Positions 1 to 11,324 of a stretch of DNA of 64,000 nucleotides are shown one piece after another. The translations under genes and the position numbers were made by a program. The stretch spans positions 49,187,501 to 49,251,500 of the forward strand of contig NC_073628.1 in assembly GCF_029407905.1 (NCBI RefSeq). The letters are read 5' to 3'. The notes beneath the pieces were generated by a model. That model did not search any database. It was not told the origin of the DNA and saw only the letters and a list, made by a program, of their open reading frames with translations. Numbering within the stretch: the first letter of the stretch is position 1; each line of letters begins with the position of its first letter. Source of the DNA: Bubalus kerabau (Eukaryota > Chordata > Mammalia > Artiodactyla > Bovidae).

Positions 1-1350
1 TTTTCTTTCTTTTCATCTGATTTTTAGCATCTGTTACTGGTTTTGTAGGGACCAGATGCCTCATTGCAATATATGTTTATTGATGATGAACTCAAGTCTT
101 GTCTGTTATTTCAGAGTGATAACAAAAAACAAAACAAAACAAAAAACCCCTATCATTGCAATTAATAAACTTTGAATTACACTCTATATATATTATTACA
201 CTGAACTTAAGAAGTTAAGTTCAGATGCATTCGGCTAAAGGGGACAGAACCTGATTGGCTAGAGCTTAACACCTCAAAGAACAAGAAATCTTCATTTTCT
301 ACATAGAAGTTTAAATATAGTTGATCCTTCCAACTTTCATTTGAGATAATGTTATTAATATTAATAATAATAATGGATGAGGATGAGGAATCTGAGGTCC
401 ACTAAAAGAAGTAACTTGCAAGGATCACACAATAGCAGAGATGGAAATTCACTTGGGTCTCATGAGTCCAAATCCTATCCAGTTTTCCCAACTTTAAGGA
501 GTCTCAAGAAGCATATATTTGGTTTGAGGCCTTGTATGATCAAAGCACTGATTTTGTTTGGAACAGAAAAGCATAAAATTGGATAATAAATAATGGCTCC
601 TCTCAAGAACCTTAGAATTGGGTAGGAGTAGTAAGAAAAATAAGGCATGACTGTAAATATCCATGACACACAGTCGTGTGGAGCAGGTGACACATGAGCT
701 CTTCAGACCAGGAATCACGTGTGTTCAGAAGAAGGCAGGGCTGTCAGAGCCTTCCTGGAGAAGATGCTGGGCAAACTGAATGTTCGGTAAATGTGCAGAC
801 AAACAGGATGGGAATATAAAACAAAACTTAACAGATGTCAGAGAATAATGAAAACTTTTTGCTGGCTAATGTGGAGAGATGTCGGGAAAAAAAAAAAAAA
901 AGAAGCACATAAGGTATCATCTCTGTGCTCAAGGACCTAACAATTAAATTGAGTAGAAAAGAATCTCACATTCAAAATAATGAAGAGCAATCTAGAGTAG
1001 CGCATCCCACACAGTAATTGAATGGTGACTTTTGTAGCACAGGCAACAGAATACTGATGGTGCTCAGAGAAAGAGCTCTTAAGTCAAGTTCGTCCACAAA
1101 GAAGAAATGGAGCAAATATTGCCAAAGGCAAAGAGAAAAGAGCAAGAGAATAAGAGCTAAAATACTTTGGGGATTATTTGTCTGAATATTTATTAAATTT
1201 CTGTGTACTCAATTCACACAGGGCTAATTATTCACCTAGAAATCACAGAGGGAAAGTGTGACTGAAGAAGAAAAAAAAAGCCAAGAAACCATGGTGACCA
1301 GTAAACCTAGAGAGGGCGGTGCACATCTGAGCTGAGTGGGCGAGGCCTCA
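1..1350. other. Unique AT-rich DNA, no gene seen
   Basis: No open frame resembles a known protein and no young repeat is recognisable. The stretch holds an A/C-rich run near 122-147, an AAT/ATT-rich patch at 352-373 and a poly-A run at 888-902. The short frames at 377-718 lie in opposite directions over each other and look like chance. Confidence 0.6.
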
Positions 1351-1354
1351 GGAG

Positions 1355-1490
1355 GAGGCAGCACCCTACCACTAGTTGTGTGGCCTTGAGTAATTCATGT
1401 AGTCTCTAGTTCTGCTTGCTCATCTATCAGATGGCTCTAATAATACCTCCCTTGCCTCAATCACAAGTTTGTAGGGAGAATATCATAAGC
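1355..1490 (+). repeat. MIR SINE fragment
   Basis: The core reads like the MIR sense strand: a 'gtgtggccttgagtaa' block followed by 'tctgcttgctcatctatcagatgg' type sequence and a run of 'taataatacct'. Ancient mammal-wide SINE, heavily diverged. The stretch from here to 1735 holds nothing else I can name. Confidence 0.6.
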
Positions 1491-1734
1491 CTTATTGATT
1501 TCATTGACCAAGTGTCAAAGAAATTTGAAGCCCTACCTACAGTGCAAGTCCAGTGCCGGATGCTAGGTGAAAAATGCAGAGATAGGAAAACACTGCAACC
1601 CATGCCCACACAGTCTGGCCAGCCATTCCAATGTGCCCAATGTTAGTGCAACCAAAAATTTGAGAATCTATTAGGTTCCAGATAGCATGCTTTTCATTAA
1701 GGATCCTAAGTCAAAAGAGGCAAAGTTTGAGAAC

Positions 1735-3245
1735 ACACAAGTATAATAAGTCTTCATGACCTCGGATTGGCAATGGTTTCTTAAATATGACACCTAAAGT
1801 ATAAGACATGACATAAAAGTACAAGGTAGACGGATAAAGTGAGCTTGCTCAAAGTTTAAAACTTTTGTTTTTCAAAGAACTCTATCTAAAGTGATAAGGC
1901 AATGCAAAGAATGTAATAAAATATTTGCAAATCATTATCTGATTAAGCATAATATTGAAATACACAATGAACTATTATACCTCTATAATAAAATAGCAAA
2001 TAACCCAATTAAAAATGAGCAAAACATTTGAATGGATATTTCTACATTGAATACATACAAATAGTCAATAGCATAAGGAAAGATTCTCAACATTATTAGT
2101 TATTATGGAATGCAAATCAAAATCTCAATGAGATACTGCTTCATAACCACTAGGTTAACTTTGTTGATGTATGGCAGAAACTAACCCAATACTGTAAGAC
2201 AATTATCATCAAATTAAAAATTAAACACACAAAGATAGACAATAAAGATTGTTGGCAAGGATGTGGAGAAATTGGAATCATTATATTTGACAGTGGGAAT
2301 ATAAAATGATACAGCCATTTTGGAAAACCATTAAAGAGTTCCTCAAAAAGTTAAATATAAAGTTATCATGCTGTGTACTGTGCTTAGTCGCTCAGTTATG
2401 TCTGACTCTTTGTGACCCTTTGGACTGTATTTAGCCTGCCAGGCTCCTCTGTCCCTGGAATTCTCTCCAGGCAAAATTATTGGAGTCAGTTACTATGCCC
2501 TTCTCCAGGGGATCTTTCCAACTCAGGGATCAAATCTGGGTCTCCCACATTGCAGGCAGATTCTTTACCTTCTGAGCCAGCAGGGAAGCCCAAGAATACT
2601 GGTGTGGGTAGCCTGTCCCTTCTCCAGAGGATCTTCCTGACCCAGGAGTCAAAAGAGGGTCTCTCACATTGCAGGCAGATTCCTTATCAGCTGAGCTACC
2701 AGGGAAGCTCATAAAGTTATCATATGACCCAACAATTCCATTTCTGGGCAAATAACCAATAGAACTAGAAACATATATTTACACAAAAACATGCACTCAG
2801 GTGGTTCTTAGTAGCATTTTTATAATAGACAAAAAGTGGGGGAAAATGTTCACCAACTAGTGAATATATAAACAGAACATGGAATACTATTCAGCTATTA
2901 AAATGAATGAAGTACTGATACATGTTATAATATGAATGAACCTTAAGAATATTATGATAAATGTCTGTCACAAAAGACCACTTATTATGTTCCCATTTAT
3001 ACAAAATATCTGGAACAGTCAAATCCATAGACACAGAAGGTGGATTAGCTGTTGCCAGGGGATTGAAGGACAGGGCAATGTGAAGTGACTATTAACAGGC
3101 ATAAGTTCTGTTTAAGGTGGAAAAAATATTAAGGGATTATATAGTAGAGAGGGTTGCATGGCCTTGTGAATATCTTAAAAGTCACAGAAGGGTACAATTC
3201 AAAAGATCAAATTTTATGGTATGTAAATTATACCTAAATTTTCTT
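1735..3245 (+). repeat. Old L1 LINE 3' half, split by a SINE
   Basis: Sense-strand L1 from late ORF2 into the 3' UTR. Recognisable blocks include 'atgcaaatcaaaatctcaatgagatactgc' type sequence near 2110, 'ggatgtggagaaattgg' near 2258, 'ccaacaattccatttctgggcaaata' type sequence near 2730 and the 3' end at about 3245. All frames are broken. It is interrupted by a Bov-tA at 2370-2710, which dates the L1 as older than that SINE. Confidence 0.75.
2370..2710 (-). repeat. Dimeric Bov-tA SINE with two tRNA-like heads
   Basis: tRNA-Glu-derived ruminant SINE in antisense. It is about 340 bp long because the tRNA-like head block ('cattgcaggcagattc...gggaagc') occurs twice, ending near 2590 and 2710. 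It is flanked by a perfect 13-bp target-site duplication, ATAAAGTTATCAT, at 2357-2369 and 2711-2723, inside the old L1. Confidence 0.9.
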
Positions 3246-3293
3246 ACAAATTCAGAGTTCCTTCCAAACAAGGAATTTACAATATGGTAAAAA

Positions 3294-3426
3294 GGCATCA
3301 TTGACTCAGTGGACATGAGTTTGAGCAACTCAGGGAGATAGTGCAGGACAGGGAAGTCTGGCGCCATGCAGTCCACGGGGTCACAACGAGTAGAACACAA
3401 CTTAGCAACTGAACAGCAACAACAAA
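3294..3426 (+). repeat. BovB LINE 3' end, short
   Basis: 5'-truncated BovB carrying only the last ~130 bp, from the 'ggcatcattgactcagtgg' block to the 'actgaacagcaacaacaa' tail, which is the tail form seen on older BovB copies. Confidence 0.75.
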
Positions 3427-3539
3427 GAAGGAAAAAGAAAAACCATTTACAGTACAAGCCAAATATATTCACTAGCCAATACAACAAGCACTGCTGAGTT
3501 TTTTCACACATACAGAGAGATATAAAGCAACAGCAAACA

Positions 3540-3775
3540 TTCTTTGAGCACCTATTATATGCCACTTATTTTTCTAAGCATTTCCCATGTTAGCAGCTTA
3601 TTTAATCCCCATGATAGGTACAACTGCATCTTCATTTTTCAAATAAGGAAACTAAGGCACAGAGAGGTAAAGAAATTTGTCCAAGGTTATACTGCACATA
3701 AATAACGGAGTTAGGATTTGAATCCAAGAAGTGAGAGTACAGTATTTATTTTCTTAACTGTGAGGCTACACAATT
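3540..3775 (-). repeat. MIR SINE, antisense
   Basis: Reads 'gagcacctattatatgcca', then 'aataaggaaactaaggcacagag', then 'ttaggatttgaatccaag': the reverse complement of the MIR core and tRNA-like head. Strongly diverged, old. Confidence 0.7.
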
Positions 3776-3964
3776 TCTATGGAAAATATAAGGCAGAAAC
3801 ACAAAAAAAGGCATCACCATCAAATGTCAGCTCATGGAAAGCCTGACTCTTGATGTAGCACCTCCTCCTGGTGCCTGCCTGAAGTGCCTACAAAACGCCC
3901 TGTCCACATCTTGGACCAGGGAGTGCTGTATCCTTCCTAATAAAGGGAGCTTAGCATTGACCCA

Positions 3965-4242
3965 CGGAGAAGACAATGGCACCCCACTCCAGCACACTTG
4001 CCTGGAAAATCCCATGGACAGAGGAGACTGGTGGGCTGCAGTCCATGGGGTGGCGAAGAGTCGGACACGACTGAGCAACTTCACTTTCATTTTTCACTTT
4101 CATGCATTGTAGAAGGAAATGGCAACCCACTCCAGTGTTCTTGCCTGGAGAATCCCAGGGAGGGGGAACCTGGTGGGCTACCGTCTATGGGGTCGCACAG
4201 AGTCGGACACGACTGAAGCGACTTAGCAGCAGCAGCAGCAGC
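3965..4242 (+). repeat. Bov-A2 SINE, full dimer
   Basis: Two BovA monomers in tandem joined by the 'ttcactttcat' linker and ending in an (AGC)n tail at 4226-4246. Perfect 12-bp target-site duplication AGCATTGACCCA at 3953-3964 and 4243-4254. It forms an inverted pair with the copy at 4370-4640. Confidence 0.92.
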
Positions 4243-4369
4243 AGCATTGACCCAGACCACTGGTTCCTCTTTAAATGGCACTGTTTTGAAAGTTTTTTCT
4301 TGTATTTAAGGTTGCAGGACTGTTTATTGATCCAGTTGCCTAGAAGCAGAGCCTGAGATGAGGATCTAG

Positions 4370-4640
4370 CTGCTGCTGCTGCTGCTGCTGATGCTAAGTC
4401 ACTTCAGTCGTGTCCGACTCTGTGCGACCCCATAGACGGCAGCCCACTAGGCTCCCCCATCCCTCGGATTCTCCAAGCAAGAACACTGGAGTGGGCTGCC
4501 ATTTCCTTCTCCAATGCATGAAAGTGAAAAGTGAAAGTGAAGTCTGACTCTTAGAGACCCCATGGACTGCAGCCCACCAGGCTCCTCCGTCCATGGGATT
4601 TTCCAGGCAAGAGTACTGGAGTGGGGTGCCATTGCCTTCT
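4370..4640 (-). repeat. Bov-A2 SINE, full dimer, antisense
   Basis: Begins with the (CTG)n complement of the AGC tail, then both BovA monomers in reverse. It lies 127 bp from the sense copy at 3965-4242, so one transcript across both could fold into a long imperfect hairpin. Confidence 0.9.
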
Positions 4641-5072
4641 AGACAAGCTTTATTAACAAAGTGCTGTTAAGGATGAGTTTGTAACAGGGAAGGAGCAGGG
4701 GATAGGAAAGTGGTAAGTGGTCCAGTCAAGTACATTCTTGGTCCTGTGCATGGAGTAAGACTCTCTAGGACAGAAACAATGGCACAAAGATGGCTGCCTT
4801 GAAACATTGATGTGCAGCAAGCCGCAATGGTGGGGAAGAACTAGCAAGCCCATGAAGGGGACTCAGGATGGGGTGGGGCATCTGCAACCCATGAGCATCT
4901 ACCCAGCAGCTGCGGCAGGGGGCACAGCCTGGGGCAGGGGACTTTGTGGACACCACTGCATCTCCCACCTTCCCACGGAGACTAGCCAAGGGGTTGAAGG
5001 TGAGAACAGAGCCAGTTTTAAAAGACTGGCTAAATTGACTCTTAAGGCTCCTCTCTTTGCACCTATGAGCTA
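4641..5072. other. Unclassified moderately GC-rich DNA
   Basis: No gene or named repeat. The 'tttattaacaaag' start and G-rich middle are vaguely reminiscent of an antisense LTR, but I cannot support a family. The reading frame at 4807-5112 runs on into a SINE and is not protein-like. Confidence 0.35.
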
Positions 5073-5090
5073 TTTACACCTAGGTGTAAA
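5073..5090. promoter_or_regulatory. Perfect 18-bp palindrome with T-box core
   Basis: TTTACACCTAGGTGTAAA is a perfect palindrome. Its centre ACACCTAGGTGT is the palindromic core bound by T-box proteins such as Brachyury; each outer half lacks the G of the ideal AGGTGTGAAA half-site. A chance 18-bp palindrome is not rare in 64 kb, so function is unproven. Confidence 0.35.
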
Positions 5091-5092
5091 CA

Positions 5093-5106
5093 GCACCAGG
5101 TGGCGC
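5093..5106 (+). promoter_or_regulatory. CTCF-like motif at a SINE 5' junction
   Basis: GCACCAGGTGGCGC matches the CTCF core pattern CCASYAGRKGGCRS at 13 of 14 positions. The last ten bases come from the Bov-tA head and the first four from the flank, so the insertion may have completed the motif. Binding is inferred only. Confidence 0.35.
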
Positions 5107-5478
5107 TGGTAGTAAAGAACCCGCCTGCCAATGCAGGAGACATAAGTGATTCAGGTTCAATCTCCATTCTTTTTTTTTTTTAATTTATTTATTTTAATTA
5201 GAGGCTAATTACTTTACAATATTGTATTGGTTTTGCCATACATTAACATGAATCCGCCACGGGTATACACGTGTTCCCAATCCTGAACCCCCCTCCCACC
5301 TCCCTCCCCATACCATCCCATCTCCATTCTTAACCAGTCAGGAAGATCCTCTGGAGGAGGAAATGGCAAGCCACTCTAGGATTCTTGCCTGGGAAATCTC
5401 ATGGACAGAGGAGCCTGGCGGGGTACACTGATGGAGTTGCAAAAGAGTTGGACACAACTTAGCAACTAAACAACAGGA
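5097..5478 (+). repeat. Bov-tA SINE split by an L1 fragment
   Basis: Sense Bov-tA: tRNA-like head at 5097-5171, then after the insert the BovA body from about 5332 to the 'actaaacaacagg' tail near 5478. The head lacks its usual first ~10 bases. The inserted L1 piece occupies 5172-5319. Confidence 0.85.
5172..5319 (-). repeat. Bovine-type L1 3' end nested in a SINE
   Basis: Antisense L1 3' UTR of the bovine type: poly-T, 'ttagaggctaattactttac', 'gaatccgccacgggtatac'. Only ~148 bp, strongly 5'-truncated. Flanked by a perfect 12-bp duplication ATCTCCATTCTT at 5160-5171 and 5320-5331, proving insertion into the Bov-tA. Confidence 0.9.
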
Positions 5479-5479
5479 A

Positions 5480-8400
5480 AAACAGCAATGCCTATAGCAA
5501 TGTCATAGGGGTGGAGTGAGGATAAAGAGAAATGACCAACAAAAAACATTTAGCACTATGCTTAACACATAAGTAATGGTCAAGCAATTATTACCACAGC
5601 AAGTATATATCAAATGCTTGTTAACATGAAGTTTTCCCCATTTCCTTCCAAAGTGAAAGAAGTTGAATTACTTGTTTAACCCACCAACAATTTCATATCT
5701 TAAAATTTCCAGTTCTTGTGGTAGAATTTTTAGCATTTTCTCACCATTGTTTGAATTCGCAGAGTGAAATTTTAAATTTTGTCCTGTTGCTATTCACTGA
5801 AGTCATCACCTTCAGAACAGGCTTTCTTTAAGCTTTACCTCTTCATCCTACTGGATTAAGCTTTCCTTCCGGACTGTCATAAATTTATCAGTATCGGATG
5901 TTTCCCTTTGTGGCTGTGAATACCAAACCTGACTATGAATGCAAGTCCTGCTCTAATGATTTCAAATGCATGAATCCAGGTTAAACATACTTTTATTAGA
6001 ATCTGGCATTTTGCCAAGAAAAGACTTGCCATCCAACTGCCAAAACTTGAGGGCAAGCATAGGACAGCAATTCAGTGATGGGTTTGTTGAATGGCAGAAT
6101 GGCAGTTCCATCAGTAATAGTAGAACTGGTCAGACTGCACTTTGACCCTGAGCTGGTTAAAAAAAAAAAAAAAATGGTGCTATACCATGATCAGTACAGA
6201 ACATCCTGCAGAAAGCCTTCTCATCTGCTGAGGGTTGAAAGACCCTTCTAATGAGGAAGCAGCTGTCTGCACACAGCATTGGGGGGTGCATATGTCATTC
6301 ATAAAGCTGCTCAGTAACTCCACAGAGATGGCAACAGAAAGCTCTTTCTACTAAAACATGCCCTGGAATTCCATGGCATTTCAGGTAGTGAACTGACTAG
6401 ACATTTTTAACATCCTCCCACACCAAGCCTCTGCTCCGTACATATGCCAAGGGACACAGTCTTAACCAGTGCGCTTTCGATGGAGGCCGGTCGTATTCTT
6501 TTGTTCGTGCATTCAGTCATTCAATTACTCATCAGTGAGCAGTGATTGAGTGCTTAGTAGGTACTAGGGATACCTAGGTGAAGATGGATATAAAGAAAAG
6601 GAAACCAAAGGCTGGGTCTCAGTGTTAATCCTTGCACACTATAAACTGTGTCCCACCCGTGTAACATATGAAGATTTCAAAGAGAAGTTCTGGAGGAAAA
6701 GTTCCTTACTTCAAATCCTAGATCAGCAATGGTGGAAATGCAGGCACTGCTGCATAGAAAGACAGTAGGGGACTTTCCTGGCCCTTCTTGAACCATACCA
6801 CACAAGCGGCTGGCTACGCAGCTGCAGAAAGTCTGGGCTTGTCTCTGCTCAGACAAGGTAGAAAGCAGCTTGAGATCCCAGTGCCTTGAAAGAACCCTTG
6901 ACGGTGTCCATCTACATCCAAATGGCCCTGTGGAATCAGTATCCGATGGCTCCATCTCCCATTCTGTGAAATGGGAATGCTGTCACGCACGAGGCTGGCA
7001 GGTGCCTGGACAGCAGAAAAATACTATTTTCATATATAAAGGATTCTTTTCAAGTTGTTTGTTTTTCTTTGTATGTTTGAAATATCCAGCTAATAATAAT
7101 GAAATGGGATGTGACGATGAAAACTCTTTCATTTAGCAAGATTCATTTTTCAAAATCATCCCAGAGCATCTGAATCACTGCCTAGCAGAGGAGAACAACA
7201 GCTGGCAAACAAGTGGTGATGTATTACAATGTTTTTAGCACCATATGGCAATATGTCTTCAAAGTCACCTGCTGGGTGGAAGAAAAACCCTTTTACAACT
7301 ATCCCAAGAGAATAGGGGGTCAAGGAATCAAGAGGTGCATTGGAGTAATACTGTATGGTCACCAAAAGCATGTGTTACTAAATATTAAAGTAAATATTGA
7401 AGCAGCAACATGCTATTAAGAAGCTAAAATGATAAGTTGTCTAAAGCCTTTAATTGCCATAAAGTGTAACAAAACAAAGCCTCATCTATTGAAGCACAAG
7501 ATGGTTTTATCTAAGCTCAATTAAAAGTGATTAATAGTTATTGTGGTAGGCCTTAATTAGGATTCTAACCCTTTAATATGAGAAATGAAATCAAGAAGTT
7601 GGTGTCAAATAGGATCTAAGTGTTAGTTGAAGGTTTGTTTTTTTTTTCCTGTCATTTTTGTTAAAGAAATAGACCTAGCTGATCTAACATTTTCTTTCCT
7701 CTGACAATGAACTGTCTTGCCCACATTCTGGAGAGGAGAATCCAGCTTGAAGAATCAGAGGAAACTGTCTTCTCCAATCTCTCCCGCAGTCTCCCCCCTG
7801 CACCCTGCTATCCTCCCAAACCTGGTTCTGTTCTCCCGCCTCAATGTAACCAGTGTTACCCTACATCGCATCAACTTGGGGCAATAGCCGGGGTTGGGGG
7901 TCAGGGTGGAAGGTACAGAGGTAAAAGAGGCCCAGAGTAGTCACTAAATAGTAACTGACTGCCTTCTAGCCTAGCTTCCTCAGATTTCTCCCTAAAGTTC
8001 CCTAAGTCCTCAGAGAGATGATGGACATGCCATCTCTCAAATTCTCCGCTAAGCAGTAGGCTCCCTTCCACCCTTTCCCCTCCTCCTTTTCTGGATCTCT
8101 GAAGCGCTGCGGCTGTAGGCGCCATCTGGGGCTGTCACAGAGCGGCCACTGCACTGTATCATGCTCTCCGTTCTAAATGTAGTGCGTGCGCTCGGTGGCT
8201 TTGACGGCTGGCTGCCGGGTTCAGTGGGCTCCAGCAGCCTTCACCCATGAGCACCCCATCAGTCTGCCTCGTGGACTGGTGTGCATGCTCCTTCGTGCGC
8301 TCTCAGATCCACTGTTCTCATTTTCACCCACTGTACTATTGCCACATCTCTCCCTGGATCTCAGGCGTGACTCCACGGCACTGCATTACCAGAAAATACA

Positions 8401-8484
8401 GCTGACCGGTACCTCTGCACCCTGACCCTGCCATTGTCCTGAAACCAAGCGTAAAAATAATGGTAACACTAAAAGCATTAATGA
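5480..8484. other. 3-kb stretch with few repeats, no gene
   Basis: No coding exon recognised. A short degenerate ancient repeat ('gagtgcttagtaggtactaggg') may lie at 6505-6600. Poly-A at 6161-6174. An AT-rich block at 7430-7620 contains several TTAATT/TTAATTAGG cores. GC and CpG content rise around 8090-8230. The reading frames here overlap on both strands and match nothing I know. Confidence 0.5.
8119..8132 (-). promoter_or_regulatory. CTCF-like motif in CpG-richer patch
   Basis: The minus strand reads GCCCCAGATGGCGC, matching CCASYAGRKGGCRS at 12 of 14 positions, including every position of the inner YAGRKGGCRS. It lies outside any recognised repeat, in the most CpG-rich patch of the first 10 kb. 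Confidence 0.3.
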
Positions 8485-8690
8485 TACTCATAATTTATTG
8501 AACTTGTGATAGCTGCTAGGCATTCTATTAAGCATTTGAAGTACATTAATCATTACATCATTTACACCAATCATTATCTCCATCACTGAGAGAAATTGCA
8601 TAGCTTATCAGCACTAAGGAGTCAAGATTCAAGCCCAGGTTTGACTTCAGAGTGTGTACTCTTAGCCACAGCATATACTGCCTTTCATTC
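8485..8690 (-). repeat. MIR SINE, antisense
   Basis: The order 'aagcatttgaagtacattaatcattac', 'gagagaaattgcatagctta' and 'gattcaagcccaggt' follows the reverse complement of MIR. Old and diverged. Confidence 0.65.
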
Positions 8691-8879
8691 CTCAACCCTT
8701 TCTTCCTTTAGAACATGTTGTTTTCCTGATAACTCTTTGGGGGCACTCAGAAATACATTTCAGGAACCAAAGCATGGCAACAAACACATGACTGAATTCT
8801 GGTTGAAAAACACAGCTGAGTTTCTCCAGCTGAGACCCTCCCAACAATACAAATAATCATTTTTATGTGTGTTTCTTTA

Positions 8880-9215
8880 ACCTTTACATTTGCTCCTAAC
8901 ACCAACTCTCTGCTCCACTTATTCCTTCTTTCTAGAATGCTTCCTGCTCCCCTGCAGACCCCAAACCCCAGTGGCCATGAAGGAAGTCTCGGCTTGACCC
9001 TACATTAGGTCCCCCAATTGTGTATACCCCTCAGGAGATAGTTCTAAATTTTTGGTCACTGAAGTTACTTGAATAGTTGTCTTATCACCACCATTTTGGA
9101 TTCTAAATTCCCTTAATGGAAAGACTTGGTCTTGCATCCTATATGCTTTGCACTACCTGAGAGAGCTTTCCATGTTCTGAAGAGGCACTTAATAATCATT
9201 TGTTGAATTAAAATA
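8880..9215 (+). repeat. Possible L2 LINE 3' end
   Basis: Resembles the L2 3' region: 'tccttctttctagaatgcttcctgctcc' type block, then 'gcacttaataatcatttgttgaatt', the L2-type terminus. The middle is too diverged to align by eye. Confidence 0.4.
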
Positions 9216-10111
9216 ACTTTAATTTTTGCTCCTTTATTAACAGATCATATTTATTATCAACTAGCCTACATTCCATTTCCACTTGTGGGTCTCCATATTC
9301 TCCCTCAAAACAAGGGCACTTTGAAGTCATTCTGAGCTTTTAATTTAATCTTCTTTTAATGGAGTTTGCCTCCCAGTTAGTTCAATATATTCTCTAGCAG
9401 TCTATTTCCTTATAGATTTATAGCCCTGAAAAACTTATTTTTCTACCTTTAAAATCTCCTGGATTATTTATTGGGGCTGATTCATATCGAGTGCATTTAT
9501 ATTGTTTTCTTATCAAAAGAGAATGTCCTATTCCATTTCAGCCAAACTATCACAGTTTTTCTCAAGCCTCAAGTGATTTATGGTATATAATATACATTGG
9601 GGAAAATTAAAAATTGTATAGATCAAACAAATATATTGGGCATGGCTCTTTTGTAAGCCTTGAATGTGAGAATTTTTCTGGACAAGGTTTGGTTTTCTGT
9701 GCTGCACCCAGAAGCAGCAGACTGCGGTTCACAGCCAGTGCTACTGAGGGAGCTAAACAGGGGATTCCTCTTCCGGCACCAGTGTTTCACCAGTGGGTCC
9801 ATCAGTGCTTCTGTTGAGAGCTCTTGGTTTGCCAACAGATAGAAAGAGTTTAGATAAAGACAACATGTGGGAACGTGCAGCCTTTTAAAATCACCTTGCC
9901 AGAGGGTTTTTTTTTTTTAATACTTTTTGTCTTTATTTACAATTTTATTCCTGTACATAGTAAATAATTTACACCAAAGGTATACAAAGGAAAACATGCT
10001 CCCCTCCCACCTGGTTTCCATTCCCTGACTCCAGAGATCACCACTGTTAGTGTGCTTGCCACATTCTAGACTGGGGGCTTAAAGAGAGAGCGGAGAAATT
10101 ACAATCAGATT
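9216..10111. other. Unique DNA with a possible old L1 trace
   Basis: No gene. A T-run at 9908-9919, followed by 'tttacaattttattcctgtac' and 'agagatcaccactgttag', resembles an antisense old L1 3' end, but weakly. The overlapping frames at 9614-9842 are on opposite strands and not protein-like. Confidence 0.4.
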
Positions 10112-10121
10112 CAACCACAGC

Positions 10122-10341
10122 TGGGCTTCCCTGGTGGCTCAGTGGTAAAGAATCCACCTGCCTATCCAGGAGAGGCAGGTTTGATCTCTGGGTTGAGAAG
10201 ATCCCTTGGAGAAGGAAATGGCAACCCACCCCAGTATTCTTGCCTGAGAAATCCCATAGACAGTGGAGCCTGGTGGGCTACAGTCCATGGGGTCACAAAG
10301 AGTTGGACGGGACTTAGCGACTGAGCATGCATTCACGCATG
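10122..10341 (+). repeat. Bov-tA SINE, full length
   Basis: Complete sense Bov-tA, from 'gggcttccctggtggctcag' at 10124 to 'gcgactgagcatgcattc'. Perfect 10-bp target-site duplication CAACCACAGC at 10112-10121 and 10342-10351. Confidence 0.95.
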
Positions 10342-10809
10342 CAACCACAGCCAATCAGTGGTCTGCTCTGAGCACTTATTAGGCTCCAGGTGCTATCCTG
10401 GGTGCTATAGGTAACCCCTCCCTCCTTCACAAGGTTTACAGCTATGGATACTACAGTAAGCAGGGCTTTAGGATGCATGTAATTAGCACTATAACTGTAG
10501 AAGTACCAGGTGCTAAGGGAAATTGCAGACTTCCCAGAGGTAGTTAAAACTTTTCTGATGGCTCCAGTAGGGAGAACTTTATCAGACACTGTGAAAGGAA
10601 GTAGTGATCTCTGATAACAACCTGTGCAAAGCCAGGAGGTGTGAGGGAAGTCATGATAAATTTAACAAACTGGAAAACGGTCAATGCAGTTAAAACTCAT
10701 GTTTGAAGGAACATAGACAAACCAAAAGCCATAGAAAGGGAAAAGTCACTCAGAGGCCACTGACCACTTTTCCCAGAGTCCTTCCTGTCATTTTATAAAA
10801 AGAATACTG

Positions 10810-11000
10810 CACATGAATGAACAAGAAAATCTGGTTTCAAATACCGGTTAATTACCTGAACATCTCAGTTGCCTCATGTGTAAAAGAAGAGAAATCAAAG
10901 CTACTTCGCTACTTCACACGGTAACTGAGAGAATTAAAGTCTAATTCATGCAAAGCTGCCTTAGCAGAGTGCCAAGCATATACAAATAACAGAACCCAAA
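10810..11000 (+). repeat. MIR SINE
   Basis: Sense MIR: 'ctggtttcaaatacc', 'tcagttgcctcatgtgtaaaag' and 'gagagaattaaa...gcagagtgccaagcata' follow the consensus order. Confidence 0.65.
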
Positions 11001-11324
11001 AAATGTCAAAAAAAAAGGGGGGGATTATTCTAGGCCATTGGAATTTCTTCTGTGCATTATCATTATCATCTCTGCAAGATTCTGAATTACCAGGGCATGA
11101 ATCAAGAGGGATATTTATTTTTTTAACTGTTTTATGCAATTGGAGGCTAATAACACCCCCTCCCATCCCAGATCATGGGAGATCCTAGAGCTCACACTCT
11201 CTTCCACCTCCCTGGTTCCACTTTGAAGACTGGAACACTTTGAAGAATTTCCAAAGCATATTGTAAGATACATACTGCTTGCCTCCTAAGACCTGATATT
11301 CCTTAAGATGTTATTAATATTAAT

